Assembly (NCBI RefSeq): GCF_014697425.1
Contig: NZ_JACJRU010000025.1
Coordinates: 1 to 64,000 of the forward strand
DNA: 64,000 bases
Direction: 5' to 3'
DNA from: Nostoc sp. FACHB-110
GTDB taxonomy: Bacteria; Cyanobacteriota; Cyanobacteriia; Cyanobacteriales; Nostocaceae
Shown: in pieces, positions 8,603 to 17,115 of the stretch
Layout of the letters: every line of letters starts with the position of its first letter
How positions within the stretch are numbered: position 1 is the first letter of the stretch
Program-made: the position numbers and the translations under genes
Notes under the pieces: model-generated
Told to the model about the DNA's origin: nothing
Database searches by the model: none
What the model saw: only the letters and a program-made list of their open reading frames with translations

Positions 8603-11600
8603 TTATGAAGTAGTAATTAAATTAACAATAGCTCTGATTAAGTTCTCAGGCTCAATAGGTTTAGAAAGGTGCGTTTGAAAACCAACTTGGAGAGCTTGGT
8701 TTTTATCTAATTCACCAGCATAAGCCGAAAGTGCGATCGCTTTGACTTGTCCGCCTTGAGAAGGAGGAAATTGCCGGATCTGCCGCATTAGCATATAGCC
8801 ATCCATTTCTGGCATTCCAATATCACTCAACATCACATCCGGCTGGACTTGAGTTAACAGTTGCAATGCTGCATAAGCAGAAGCAGCTGTGAAAACTGTG
8901 GCGTTGGCTTGTTCTAGTAAAAAAGCAATAAACTCGCGGGTGTCAGTATCATCATCCACTACTAAAACGCGGATATCTTGCAAACTCAAAGAAGATGCAG
9001 GTAATTGAGCAGTAGGATTGACCATCGACTGATTAGACATCAATGGTAACTTGACAATGAAAGTAGCTCCCATACCTTCACCTGGGCTTTGGGCTGTAAT
9101 CGTCCCACCATGAAGCTCGACTAAATGACGCACAATTGCTAAACCCAAGCCTAGTCCACCAAATTTGCGCGTAGTAGCACTATCAGCTTGCCGAAAATAA
9201 TCGAATACATAAGGTAAGAAATCAGGAGAAATACCTTTTCCGTTATCACTTACAGAAATTTGAGCTTGATAGTCAAGTTGTGTCAAATTTACACGAATGT
9301 GTCCTCCTGTAGGCGTAAATTTCACTGCATTAGACAATAAGTTCCAAATTACTTGTTGCAAGCGAGTGGAATCACCTAAAACCACTACTATATCAGTATC
9401 AAAATCAACTTCTATCTGAATGGATTTGGCTTGAGCCGCCAGCTGTACTGTTTCGAGTGCAGCTTGAATAATTGAAGTTAAATCAATTGGATTACTTGTC
9501 AGAGTTAGCTTACCTTGCAAAATGCGTGAGACATCTAAAAGGTCTTCAATGAGTTCAGCTTGTAATTTGGCATTGCGCTCAATAGTGGATAGAGCTTGTT
9601 TGATTTTTGTTTGGTCGAGTTTGGTGGTTTGTAACAACTTTGCCCAGCCTAAGATGGGATTCAGGGGGGATCTTAATTCATGGGATAGCACAGCTAAAAA
9701 TTCATCTTTAATTCGGTTTGCTGCTTGTGCTTGTTCTCTGGCGGCTTCAGCTACTGTGCGTGCTTGCTGTTCGGCTTGGTATAATCGGGCATTTTCTAGG
9801 GCGACAGAAGCCATCTGTGCTAGTTGAACTAAGATGGCTAAGTCAGTAGCCGTAAATTCCCCTTCATATTTGTCGGAAAGCTGAACTAAGCCGATATTTT
9901 TGCCATCTCGCCCCACCAAGGGAGCCGCCAGCCAACCACGCATAGGCGGATGATTTTTGGCTTCTTTGCCAAAGCCCCGCCAGAAAGGATGGGCTTCTAG
10001 TTCGGCTTGAGTCATTCGTATGGGTTGATTGATCTGGCAAACGTAAGCATAAATACCAGAACCATCAGGTGGTTCCTCATAATTTCGCCAAGCGGCATAC
10101 TTGTCAGATAGGTAAATAGCGGTGATTGCCTGCGTCCAGTCTTGGTTAATTGTCATACTTGTAACCGACTGATGGGAACCAATAATTGATGCGGTTTGTT
10201 CTGTAATCAACTGCAAAACTTCTTCGACTGAAAGGGCAGAGTTAATTGCGAGTGCGGCTGTTGTCAATCCTTGCAATTGGTTCACATATTGCAGTTCGCG
10301 CCCTAGCAGTTGTTCACGTTGCAGTTCAGCTTGTTTGCGTTCGGTGATGTCAGCTGCAAAAACTGTCAGTCCCTCAGGTGAAGGATAAACCCGGTTTTCA
10401 TACCAACGATTCCAAGTAGGATAAAAATACTCAAATTGAATCGGCTTTTGTTCCCTTAAGGCTTGTTGAAAATTAGTGTAAATCTCAGTCCCAATGGTGT
10501 CAGCAAACACTTCCCAAATGCTGCGATTGAGAATCTGTTCGCGCTTCATGCCAATAATCTCGCACAAGCGTCCGTTGACATAGGTGTAACACCAATTGCG
10601 ATCTAAGACATAAAATCCATCATTAATACTTGACAAGATATTTTCTACATTTTGCTGGGCGGTTTCGGCTGCTTGCCTGAGAACCTGCTCTTGCTGCATT
10701 GCATCTCGCCGTAATTGGGATAGTTTTAAAGTCGCTTCTACGCGGGCTAACAATTCGCGGGCAGAAAATGGCTTAATTAAATAATCATCGGCTCCGGCGG
10801 CTAATCCCTCTACTTTTGCTTCTTCGCCGGCTCTGGCTGACAGTAAAATAATCGGAATGTCGCGGGTCAGATTATTCGTGCGTAATGTATTTAACAGCCC
10901 AAAGCCATCTAAACGAGGCATCATCACATCTGTCAGCAGCAAATCTGGTAGATGATTTGCGATCGCTTCTAGGGCCGCAATTCCATCAGTAGCCGTCTCG
11001 ACTATATAATGTTGACTCAGCAATCGCTTGACATAATCGCGCATATCAGCGTTGTCATCGACTAGGAGAATGCGCGCCGAGGAAGCTGACAGATGAGGGG
11101 TAAGAGAAGACAGATAAGACTCATTCCTGTTTTCTGGTTCTGGTAGCCAGCGTAAGGCTTCTTCAATAAAAGGAGCCGCACCGATGGCAGTGGAGACTAA
11201 GGTTTGGGTTGCTTGAATTTGCTCTGGTGGTAAATGGGCAGTACCAATCGGAATAGTAATGCTAAAGGTAGTTCCTGCGCCCTCAATACTTTCAACCTGC
11301 ACCTGACCACCATGTAAGCGCACTAACTCTTGAACTAATGCTAGGCCAATCCCCGTACCTTCTTGAGTTCTTCCCCGCGCGCCTTCCACCCGATGAAACC
11401 GCTCGAATAGTTGCGGTAATTCGGCAGCAGGAATGCCAATACCTGTATCTTGAACGATTAATTGGGCTTGCTGCTGTACCTGATGTAAGATAACCTTAAT
11501 TGACCCACTAAAGGTAAATTTAAAGGCATTTGATAGCAGATTGAGGACAATTTTTTCCCACATTGAGCGATCGATATAAACGGGTGCGCTGAACTCTTGG

Positions 11601-12955
11601 CAGGAAATTGTCAACTCTAAGCCGGCTTGCTCAATGGCCGAACGAAAAATGCTGGCTAATTCGGCGGTAAAAGTTGCTAAGTCTGTGGGTTCATAAACTG
11701 CTTGTACCCTGCCTGCTTCGATGCGGGAAAAATCTAGTAATGTATTGACTAACTTCAACAGACGCAAACCATTACGATGGATTAAGTCAAGCTCTTGCCT
11801 TTGTTTTGCTAACAACTCATCTGTGGCTAATAAATCCTCTAACGGACTCAACATTAAAGTTAAGGGAGTCCGAAATTCGTGAGACACATTACTAAAAAAC
11901 GTCGTTTTTGCCCGATCTAATTCTGCTAAAGCTTCAGCACGTTGGCGTTCTTCTTCATAGGCTTGAGCATTACTAATGCTAGCCGCAATTTGAGAAGCAA
12001 CTAAGTTGAGGAATACTTGGTAGTTATCGTCAAATAGCCGAAAGGGGTTCAAAGCTGCGACTAAAACACCCGCTTTACCTGTTCTGCCTGATGGCGATAT
12101 TTGCACCACAGCAGCTTGATGAGGTGAGCGATGCCAAGCTCCGGTGGGTAAGTCACTCCATTTTTGTTCTAAATTAGTCAATACATAGGGTTGATGATTC
12201 GTCAATACTTTGGTAAACTGCCAAGGTGAATCATCATTAAAGGCGATCGTTTCAGCAGCAGCTAAGTGTTCTGGCTCAATTCCACAACATCCGGCTAAAG
12301 TCAAGCACTGCCTTTGAGAATCTACCAAATAAATCATGGCAAATGGCAGGTCGTAAGGGTTAGTTGCTAAACAGTTAATGCTCAAAGTACAGGCTTCTGC
12401 AAATGTACGAGCGTCTGCTGTTGTGGCTGCTAATTCTTTTAACAATGCCAATTGTCGCTCCCCAATAATCCGTGGGGTATCATCTGTGTTGGCACAGATA
12501 ATTCCGCCAGTACTACCATCATCATTAGGCACTGGGCTGTAGGAAAAAGTGTAATAAGTTTCCTCTGGGTAGCCATTGCGCTCCATAATCAGTAGTAAGG
12601 ATTCATCATAAGTACCCTGATTCTGCACGAGTGCAGTCTGGGCGCGCGGCCCTACTTGCTCCCAAATCTCTTGCCAAACAATGGCTGCTTTTTGACCTAA
12701 TGCCTGTGGATGCTTGCCACCTAAAATGGCGCGATAGGCATCGTTATACAAATTGATCAAATCCTCACCCCACCAAACAAACATTGCTTGGCGAGAAGTC
12801 AACATAATTCTGACTGCTGTTTTTAAGCTCTGTGACCAAGTTTCAACTGCTCCAAGGGGCGTTTGTGACCAGTCGTACATTCGCATGAGTGCCGCCATCT
12901 CACTGTCGCCGATAAACAAATTGGATGAAAACTGAGAGTTAATCTCATTGGTCAC
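8603..12955 (-). CDS. Double hybrid sensor histidine kinase / response regulator
   Basis: A 1450-residue soluble signalling protein with two complete kinase modules. Approximate order: PAS-like N-terminus (20-160), GAF (170-340), HisKA with SHEFRTP (His359), HATPase (N-box NLLSNA near 472, DTGIGIP near 503), receiver 1 (Asp676 in LLTDVMMP), PAS (773-870), GAF (905-1055), HisKA with SHELRSP (His1092), HATPase, receiver 2 (Asp1378 in MLSDIGMP). All phosphotransfer residues are present. No membrane segment is seen, so the sensed signal is probably cytoplasmic. The start is GTG. No output domain or DNA-binding regulator is adjacent, so the downstream partner is unknown. Confidence 0.9.
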   Translation of the reverse strand: MTNEINSQFSSNLFIGDSEMAALMRMYDWSQTPLGAVETWSQSLKTAVRIMLTSRQAMFVWWGEDLINLYNDAYRAILGGKHPQALGQKAAIVWQEIWEQVGPRAQTALVQNQGTYDESLLLIMERNGYPEETYYTFSYSPVPNDDGSTGGIICANTDDTPRIIGERQLALLKELAATTADARTFAEACTLSINCLATNPYDLPFAMIYLVDSQRQCLTLAGCCGIEPEHLAAAETIAFNDDSPWQFTKVLTNHQPYVLTNLEQKWSDLPTGAWHRSPHQAAVVQISPSGRTGKAGVLVAALNPFRLFDDNYQVFLNLVASQIAASISNAQAYEEERQRAEALAELDRAKTTFFSNVSHEFRTPLTLMLSPLEDLLATDELLAKQRQELDLIHRNGLRLLKLVNTLLDFSRIEAGRVQAVYEPTDLATFTAELASIFRSAIEQAGLELTISCQEFSAPVYIDRSMWEKIVLNLLSNAFKFTFSGSIKVILHQVQQQAQLIVQDTGIGIPAAELPQLFERFHRVEGARGRTQEGTGIGLALVQELVRLHGGQVQVESIEGAGTTFSITIPIGTAHLPPEQIQATQTLVSTAIGAAPFIEEALRWLPEPENRNESYLSSLTPHLSASSARILLVDDNADMRDYVKRLLSQHYIVETATDGIAALEAIANHLPDLLLTDVMMPRLDGFGLLNTLRTNNLTRDIPIILLSARAGEEAKVEGLAAGADDYLIKPFSARELLARVEATLKLSQLRRDAMQQEQVLRQAAETAQQNVENILSSINDGFYVLDRNWCYTYVNGRLCEIIGMKREQILNRSIWEVFADTIGTEIYTNFQQALREQKPIQFEYFYPTWNRWYENRVYPSPEGLTVFAADITERKQAELQREQLLGRELQYVNQLQGLTTAALAINSALSVEEVLQLITEQTASIIGSHQSVTSMTINQDWTQAITAIYLSDKYAAWRNYEEPPDGSGIYAYVCQINQPIRMTQAELEAHPFWRGFGKEAKNHPPMRGWLAAPLVGRDGKNIGLVQLSDKYEGEFTATDLAILVQLAQMASVALENARLYQAEQQARTVAEAAREQAQAANRIKDEFLAVLSHELRSPLNPILGWAKLLQTTKLDQTKIKQALSTIERNAKLQAELIEDLLDVSRILQGKLTLTSNPIDLTSIIQAALETVQLAAQAKSIQIEVDFDTDIVVVLGDSTRLQQVIWNLLSNAVKFTPTGGHIRVNLTQLDYQAQISVSDNGKGISPDFLPYVFDYFRQADSATTRKFGGLGLGLAIVRHLVELHGGTITAQSPGEGMGATFIVKLPLMSNQSMVNPTAQLPASSLSLQDIRVLVVDDDTDTREFIAFLLEQANATVFTAASAYAALQLLTQVQPDVMLSDIGMPEMDGYMLMRQIRQFPPSQGGQVKAIALSAYAGELDKNQALQVGFQTHLSKPIEPENLIRAIVNLITTS

Positions 12956-13457
12956 AGTCTAGGCCCCCGAATCAAGTTACAAAACATTGGTGAAACTAAA
13001 GCGATCATTTTTCGTTGTAGCTATGATTAGGAAGCTGATGTAAAAAATCAGTCCAAAGGGTATACCACAGTTTGATTTTCGGTTATTAGGTTTTGGCAAT
13101 TTATCTATCTTTGGAAGGAATTTTAAGGATTATCTGGAATTTTGCCGAGAAATATGGCAACAAGTTTAATTGTCAAAGATTAACGATGTGTAGTGCCTTA
13201 ATTCTCTATAATTTATCCAGTTATTAGACGATTAATAGGGAATTTTCAACCAGAAGTATTGGCATTTTATCCTCTGTCTCAAGGATAAATTTTTGTTGTA
13301 CTTTGGGAATTACAAATCTATTCCCTGTTCTTTATCTTGACAATAAGCTGGCGATAGTATTTATAGTCACTTGTACCAAGAGATAAGCATAATCATCTTT
13401 TTGCCATAATGACTTTACCAAGAAGTAATGTTTTAATCTAATAAAGGTATCAAGAGT
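12956..13457. other. Divergent intergenic region between two histidine kinase genes (502 bp)
   Basis: AT-rich, with both flanking genes transcribed away from it, so it must hold both promoters. No frame, RNA gene or strong palindrome is seen. Confidence 0.5.
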
Positions 13458-14783
13458 TTGAGTATAGCAGGGAGTGTTCGCGTGGAAGAATTTTTCAGTT
13501 CTTTTATATCAGAAAACTTTATTCCGCATGGACATTGTTATTTGTGGCAGCCAGGGTTAGTATGGCTGCATGTTTTATCAGATTGTATAATTGCTTTTTC
13601 TTATTATTCGATTCCGCTAACTTTAATTTATTTTGTCCGTAAAAGACAAGATATTCCGTTTAAAAATATCTTTTTTTTATTCGGTGCTTTCATTATTTCT
13701 TGTGGCACAACTCATGTCATGGAAGTAGTGACACTGTGGCATCCTTATTATTGGTTAGCGGGAGCAATGAAGGCAGTTACCGCTTTGATTTCTTTTTATA
13801 CTGCTTTACTATTAATACCTTTAATTCCGCAAGCTCTTGCTCTTCCTAGTCCGGCACAACTTGAGGCAGCAAATAAAGCTTTACAAACAGAAATTGCGGA
13901 ACGCAAACTTATAGAAGCTGAGTTACGTCAGTACAAAGAAGGGCTAGAAGAACTAGTAGAACAACGTACTAAAGAATTAGCAACTGTCAATCAGCACCTA
14001 CAGCAAGAAATTGTGCAGCGTCAGCATTCTCAAGAACAGATGGCGGAACTATTGAAAGAAGTAGAAACTACAAATCGGGAATTGAATGATTTTGCTTATA
14101 TTGTTTCTCATGATTTAAAAGCTCCGTTACGAGGAATAGGTTTATTAGCTGAATGGCTATTAACTGATTATGCAGACAAGTTTGATGATGATGGTAAAGG
14201 CTTGGTTAACAGATTGATGAGTCGAGTCAAGAAATTACAAAACCTAATTGATAGTATTTTAGAATATTCTCGGATTGGCCGTTTTCAAGGTGAAAAAATC
14301 GAAGTAGATTTAAATAATGTAGTTAATGATGTAATTGAACTTCTGAAATATAATGAAAATATTGAGATAGAAGTTGCTAATAATTTACCTATAGTTTATT
14401 GTGAAAAGACCAAAATTTCCCAGGTGTTTCAAAATTTATTAAGTAATGCCATTAAATTTTTAGATAAACCCCAAGGAAAAATTACAGTTGCTTGCTCAGA
14501 ATTGGATGATTTTTGGCAATTTAGTATTAGTGATAATGGCCCTGGGATTGAAGAACAACATTTTACCCGAATATTTCAAATCTTTCAAAAACTCTCGAAT
14601 ACAGATGATACAGAAAGTACAGGGATTGGGTTATCTATAGTCAAAAAAATTGTCGAAATTTATGGGGGCGAAACTTGGGTAGAATCGGAAGTTGGTCAGG
14701 GAAGTACGTTTTATTTTAAAATAAAAAAAGAATTGCCCAGTCAATCATCGGTGACGCAATTATTAAATTTAGGTTTAGCTTAA
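13458..14783 (+). CDS. Ethylene-receptor-like membrane histidine kinase
   Basis: Up to 441 residues. Residues 24-125 contain three spans matching the ethylene-binding domain of plant ETR1 and cyanobacterial receptors: HCYLWQPGLVWLHVLSD, SIPLTLIYFV and FGAFIISCGTTH. The copper-ligand pair Cys82/His86 and Asp42 occur with the same 40-residue spacing as ETR1 Asp25-Cys65. A coiled coil (about 135-205), a HisKA domain (His218 in VSHDLKAP) and an HATPase follow. The protein is shorter than the Synechocystis receptor, lacking its photosensory module. The start is uncertain: TTG at 13458, or GTG at 13482, which has a good GGGAG eight bases upstream. Ethylene binding is inferred from the ligands. Confidence 0.88.
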   Translation: MSIAGSVRVEEFFSSFISENFIPHGHCYLWQPGLVWLHVLSDCIIAFSYYSIPLTLIYFVRKRQDIPFKNIFFLFGAFIISCGTTHVMEVVTLWHPYYWLAGAMKAVTALISFYTALLLIPLIPQALALPSPAQLEAANKALQTEIAERKLIEAELRQYKEGLEELVEQRTKELATVNQHLQQEIVQRQHSQEQMAELLKEVETTNRELNDFAYIVSHDLKAPLRGIGLLAEWLLTDYADKFDDDGKGLVNRLMSRVKKLQNLIDSILEYSRIGRFQGEKIEVDLNNVVNDVIELLKYNENIEIEVANNLPIVYCEKTKISQVFQNLLSNAIKFLDKPQGKITVACSELDDFWQFSISDNGPGIEEQHFTRIFQIFQKLSNTDDTESTGIGLSIVKKIVEIYGGETWVESEVGQGSTFYFKIKKELPSQSSVTQLLNLGLA

Positions 14784-15896
14784 CTGACTGCGAAATTTAT
14801 TAATACTAATAGTTAATAAAACAACAGCAAAGGCCACTAAAGCTAAAACATTAACCCATAGTACATCTAAGCCTACGCCTTTGAGTAAGATGCCTCTAAC
14901 AATAGCAATGTAATGCCGTAGGGGATTGAGTAGTGATAGAGTTTGAAATAAGGGAGGCATGGCTTCAATGGGTGCGATCGCACCGGATGTCTGTACCATT
15001 GGTAAATTAATAAAGAAGGATGTCAATACTACTTGCTGTTGCGATTTACAAACTGTAGCTAACATAATTCCTAAACTAATTCCTACAAATAAGTACATAC
15101 TAGATAAGCAAAGAAATAGCAAGAAATTGCCACGAAATGGGACATTAAATACTACCGTTGCTAAGGTCAAGGCTAGAAATACATCACCTAATAATAAAAC
15201 TGCTAAAGGCACAATTTTTGATAACAAAATTTGCCAGTTAGCCGCCGGAGTCATCAATAATTGTTCTAATGTGCCTGTATCTTTTTCGCGGACAACTGTA
15301 ATGGCTGAGACTAATGTGCCGATTAATGTCAGCACTAAACCCATAACTCCCGGGACAAAAAACCAGCTACTAGTAAGTCCAGGGTTATAAAGAAACACAA
15401 CTTGGGGTGAAATTGGCGGGGTTGCTTGATTTTGGGTTAAGCGCAAGTTATATTGCTGAATAATTTGATTCATATAATTACCAGCAATCCCGGCTGTATT
15501 GGCATTGACAGCATCAATAAATACTTGAATTTCGGCTGATTTTTGGGTGAGTTGACGAGAAAAATCAGGGGGAATGATGACTCCGACATCTAGTTTACCT
15601 TCTTCTACTTGTCGGCTTAACTGTTGTTCGCTGGTTGGTACAGATTCGAGTGTAAAAATTCGATTTGATGTCATGGCTGAAACTAATTCACGACTGGCGC
15701 TGATGTTGGCATAGTCGATGACACCTAAGCGTAAGTTATGTACGTCAGGGTTGAGGATGAATCCGTATAGTAAGAGTTGGATTGTTGGTGGAACAATGAG
15801 TAAGATAATTAGTTGTCTATTGCGTAAGATTTGATTGATTTCTTTTCGGACTAATGCCCAAAAGGGGCTGTCAAATAATCTTTGGATAAGTTTCAT
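14775..15896 (-). CDS. ABC-2 type permease, YbhR-like
   Basis: A 373-residue permease subunit of an ABC exporter: N-terminal span, large extracytoplasmic loop (about 45-180), then five or six spans. The conserved stretch ITVVREKDTGTLEQLLMTP is typical of the ABC-2 (YhhJ/YbhR/YbhS) group. It is the last gene of a four-gene unit: adaptor, double ATPase, permease, permease. The ATG at 15896 (MKLIQRLFDSPFW) is preferred; a longer frame to 15971 would only add residues read from a dispersed repeat. Its 3' end overlaps the convergent kinase gene by nine bases. Substrates of this family include drugs and other amphiphiles; none can be assigned here. Confidence 0.88.
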   Translation of the reverse strand: MKLIQRLFDSPFWALVRKEINQILRNRQLIILLIVPPTIQLLLYGFILNPDVHNLRLGVIDYANISASRELVSAMTSNRIFTLESVPTSEQQLSRQVEEGKLDVGVIIPPDFSRQLTQKSAEIQVFIDAVNANTAGIAGNYMNQIIQQYNLRLTQNQATPPISPQVVFLYNPGLTSSWFFVPGVMGLVLTLIGTLVSAITVVREKDTGTLEQLLMTPAANWQILLSKIVPLAVLLLGDVFLALTLATVVFNVPFRGNFLLFLCLSSMYLFVGISLGIMLATVCKSQQQVVLTSFFINLPMVQTSGAIAPIEAMPPLFQTLSLLNPLRHYIAIVRGILLKGVGLDVLWVNVLALVAFAVVLLTISINKFRSQLS

Positions 15897-15923
15897 AATA
15901 ACGAACCACAGAGGCGCAGAGAA

Positions 15924-15964
15924 GCCAGTGCGTTGGGCGGCTTTGCCGACTTGAAGCAACTGGC
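15924..15964. repeat. Small dispersed hairpin repeat (GCCAG...CTGGC), copy 1
   Basis: 41 bp with ends GCCAG and CTGGC and an inner stem CGGC-TTT-GCCG. Related copies lie inside larger repeats at 52549..52591 and 56757..56797. It interrupts the phrase CCACAGAGGCGCAGAG...ACACAGAG, a typical intergenic repeat of these genomes. Confidence 0.75.
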
Positions 15965-15979
15965 GTGACACAGAGAATA

Positions 15980-17086
15980 TTAATTTGGTAGTTGCATTCG
16001 GCTTAAAACTCGGCGTGATACGTTGAAAAATAGCAAGCCTAAGATTGTCAGCATGACTAAATCAAACCAAACTCCGGCAAAGCCTGTACCACGCACGAAG
16101 GCATCACGGGTAATATCAATGTAGTAACGTGCAGGAATTATATTAGGTGCTAAGGAGAGGGGAAAGGGAATATTGTTGAGTGGATAGATGAATCCAGATA
16201 ATAATAATGATGTGATAAAACCAACGAGAGAAACGCCTTGCACAGCAGCATTTTGGTTACTACTACGTACTCCTAAAAGTAAGCCGAAAAAAACGCTATC
16301 TGCCAGAAATAGTAAAGTGCCAAGTAATAGTGTGATGGGGTTGCCTACTATACCAATATGGAAAATAATTGAGCCACATCCCATGACTATTAGTGTCTCG
16401 GTTAGGGCAATTAATAAGTAGGCTAATCCTTTACCGAGTAATAGTTCTGTCGCACTAATACTAGAAGCATAGACTTGTAAAATTGTACCTTTTTCTTTTT
16501 CTCTGACCATTGCGATCGCAGCTAGCAATGAAGGGAAAATCCACAACACAACGCCATATACTCCTGGCACAATGTAAAGTGATTCTAATCTGCCGGGATT
16601 AAACCATAAACGCATTCGGGCTGTAATAGTATTAATAGGTGGTATTAGTCCATGCTCCTGCATGAAAAAGGTTGTGACTCTTTGAATACTATTTCTAATT
16701 ACCCGGGCATTGTTTACGTCTGTTGCATCAATTAAAACTTGTACTGTTGTATGTTTACCTGCTTGAATATCGCGGCTAAATTCAGGCGGAATAATGACGG
16801 CAACTTTGGCAATTCCTTTATCTATTGCGTCGCGGGTGGGGTTACTGCCTGACCATTGTTTAGGAATAAATTGATTGGTGGCGTATAGTCTTTCAATATA
16901 ACTTTGGCTAAGGTTTGTGCGGTTAAAGTCTTGCACGATTAAGGGGATATCTTTACTTTCTAGGCGAATCGCAAAACCGAAGATGATTAGAGTGATAAAT
17001 GGTAAGAGAAATGCTAAAGCTAAGGTCAGGCGATCGCGGCGAAATTGTGCTATTTCTTTAATACATTGGGTGATGATTCTTTTCAT
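15980..17086 (-). CDS. ABC-2 type permease, YbhS-like
   Basis: A 368-residue permease with the same topology as the next gene downstream: first span near residues 20-42, long loop, then five C-terminal spans. The signature AIAMVREKEKGTILQVYAS sits before the second span cluster. It is paired with the permease at 14775 to make a heterodimeric membrane channel. Only 29 bases separate it from the ATPase gene, consistent with one operon. A repeat-filled gap of 83 bases lies before the last gene. Confidence 0.88.
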   Translation of the reverse strand: MKRIITQCIKEIAQFRRDRLTLALAFLLPFITLIIFGFAIRLESKDIPLIVQDFNRTNLSQSYIERLYATNQFIPKQWSGSNPTRDAIDKGIAKVAVIIPPEFSRDIQAGKHTTVQVLIDATDVNNARVIRNSIQRVTTFFMQEHGLIPPINTITARMRLWFNPGRLESLYIVPGVYGVVLWIFPSLLAAIAMVREKEKGTILQVYASSISATELLLGKGLAYLLIALTETLIVMGCGSIIFHIGIVGNPITLLLGTLLFLADSVFFGLLLGVRSSNQNAAVQGVSLVGFITSLLLSGFIYPLNNIPFPLSLAPNIIPARYYIDITRDAFVRGTGFAGVWFDLVMLTILGLLFFNVSRRVLSRMQLPN

Positions 17087-17115
17087 AGGAGTTTAAACGC
17101 AGAGGGGCGCGGAGT

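Noticed and set aside
15897..15971. N-terminal extension of the YbhR-like permease (SRQLLQVGKAAQRTG)
   Set aside because: It is encoded by a dispersed hairpin repeat; the ATG at 15896 matches the family start.
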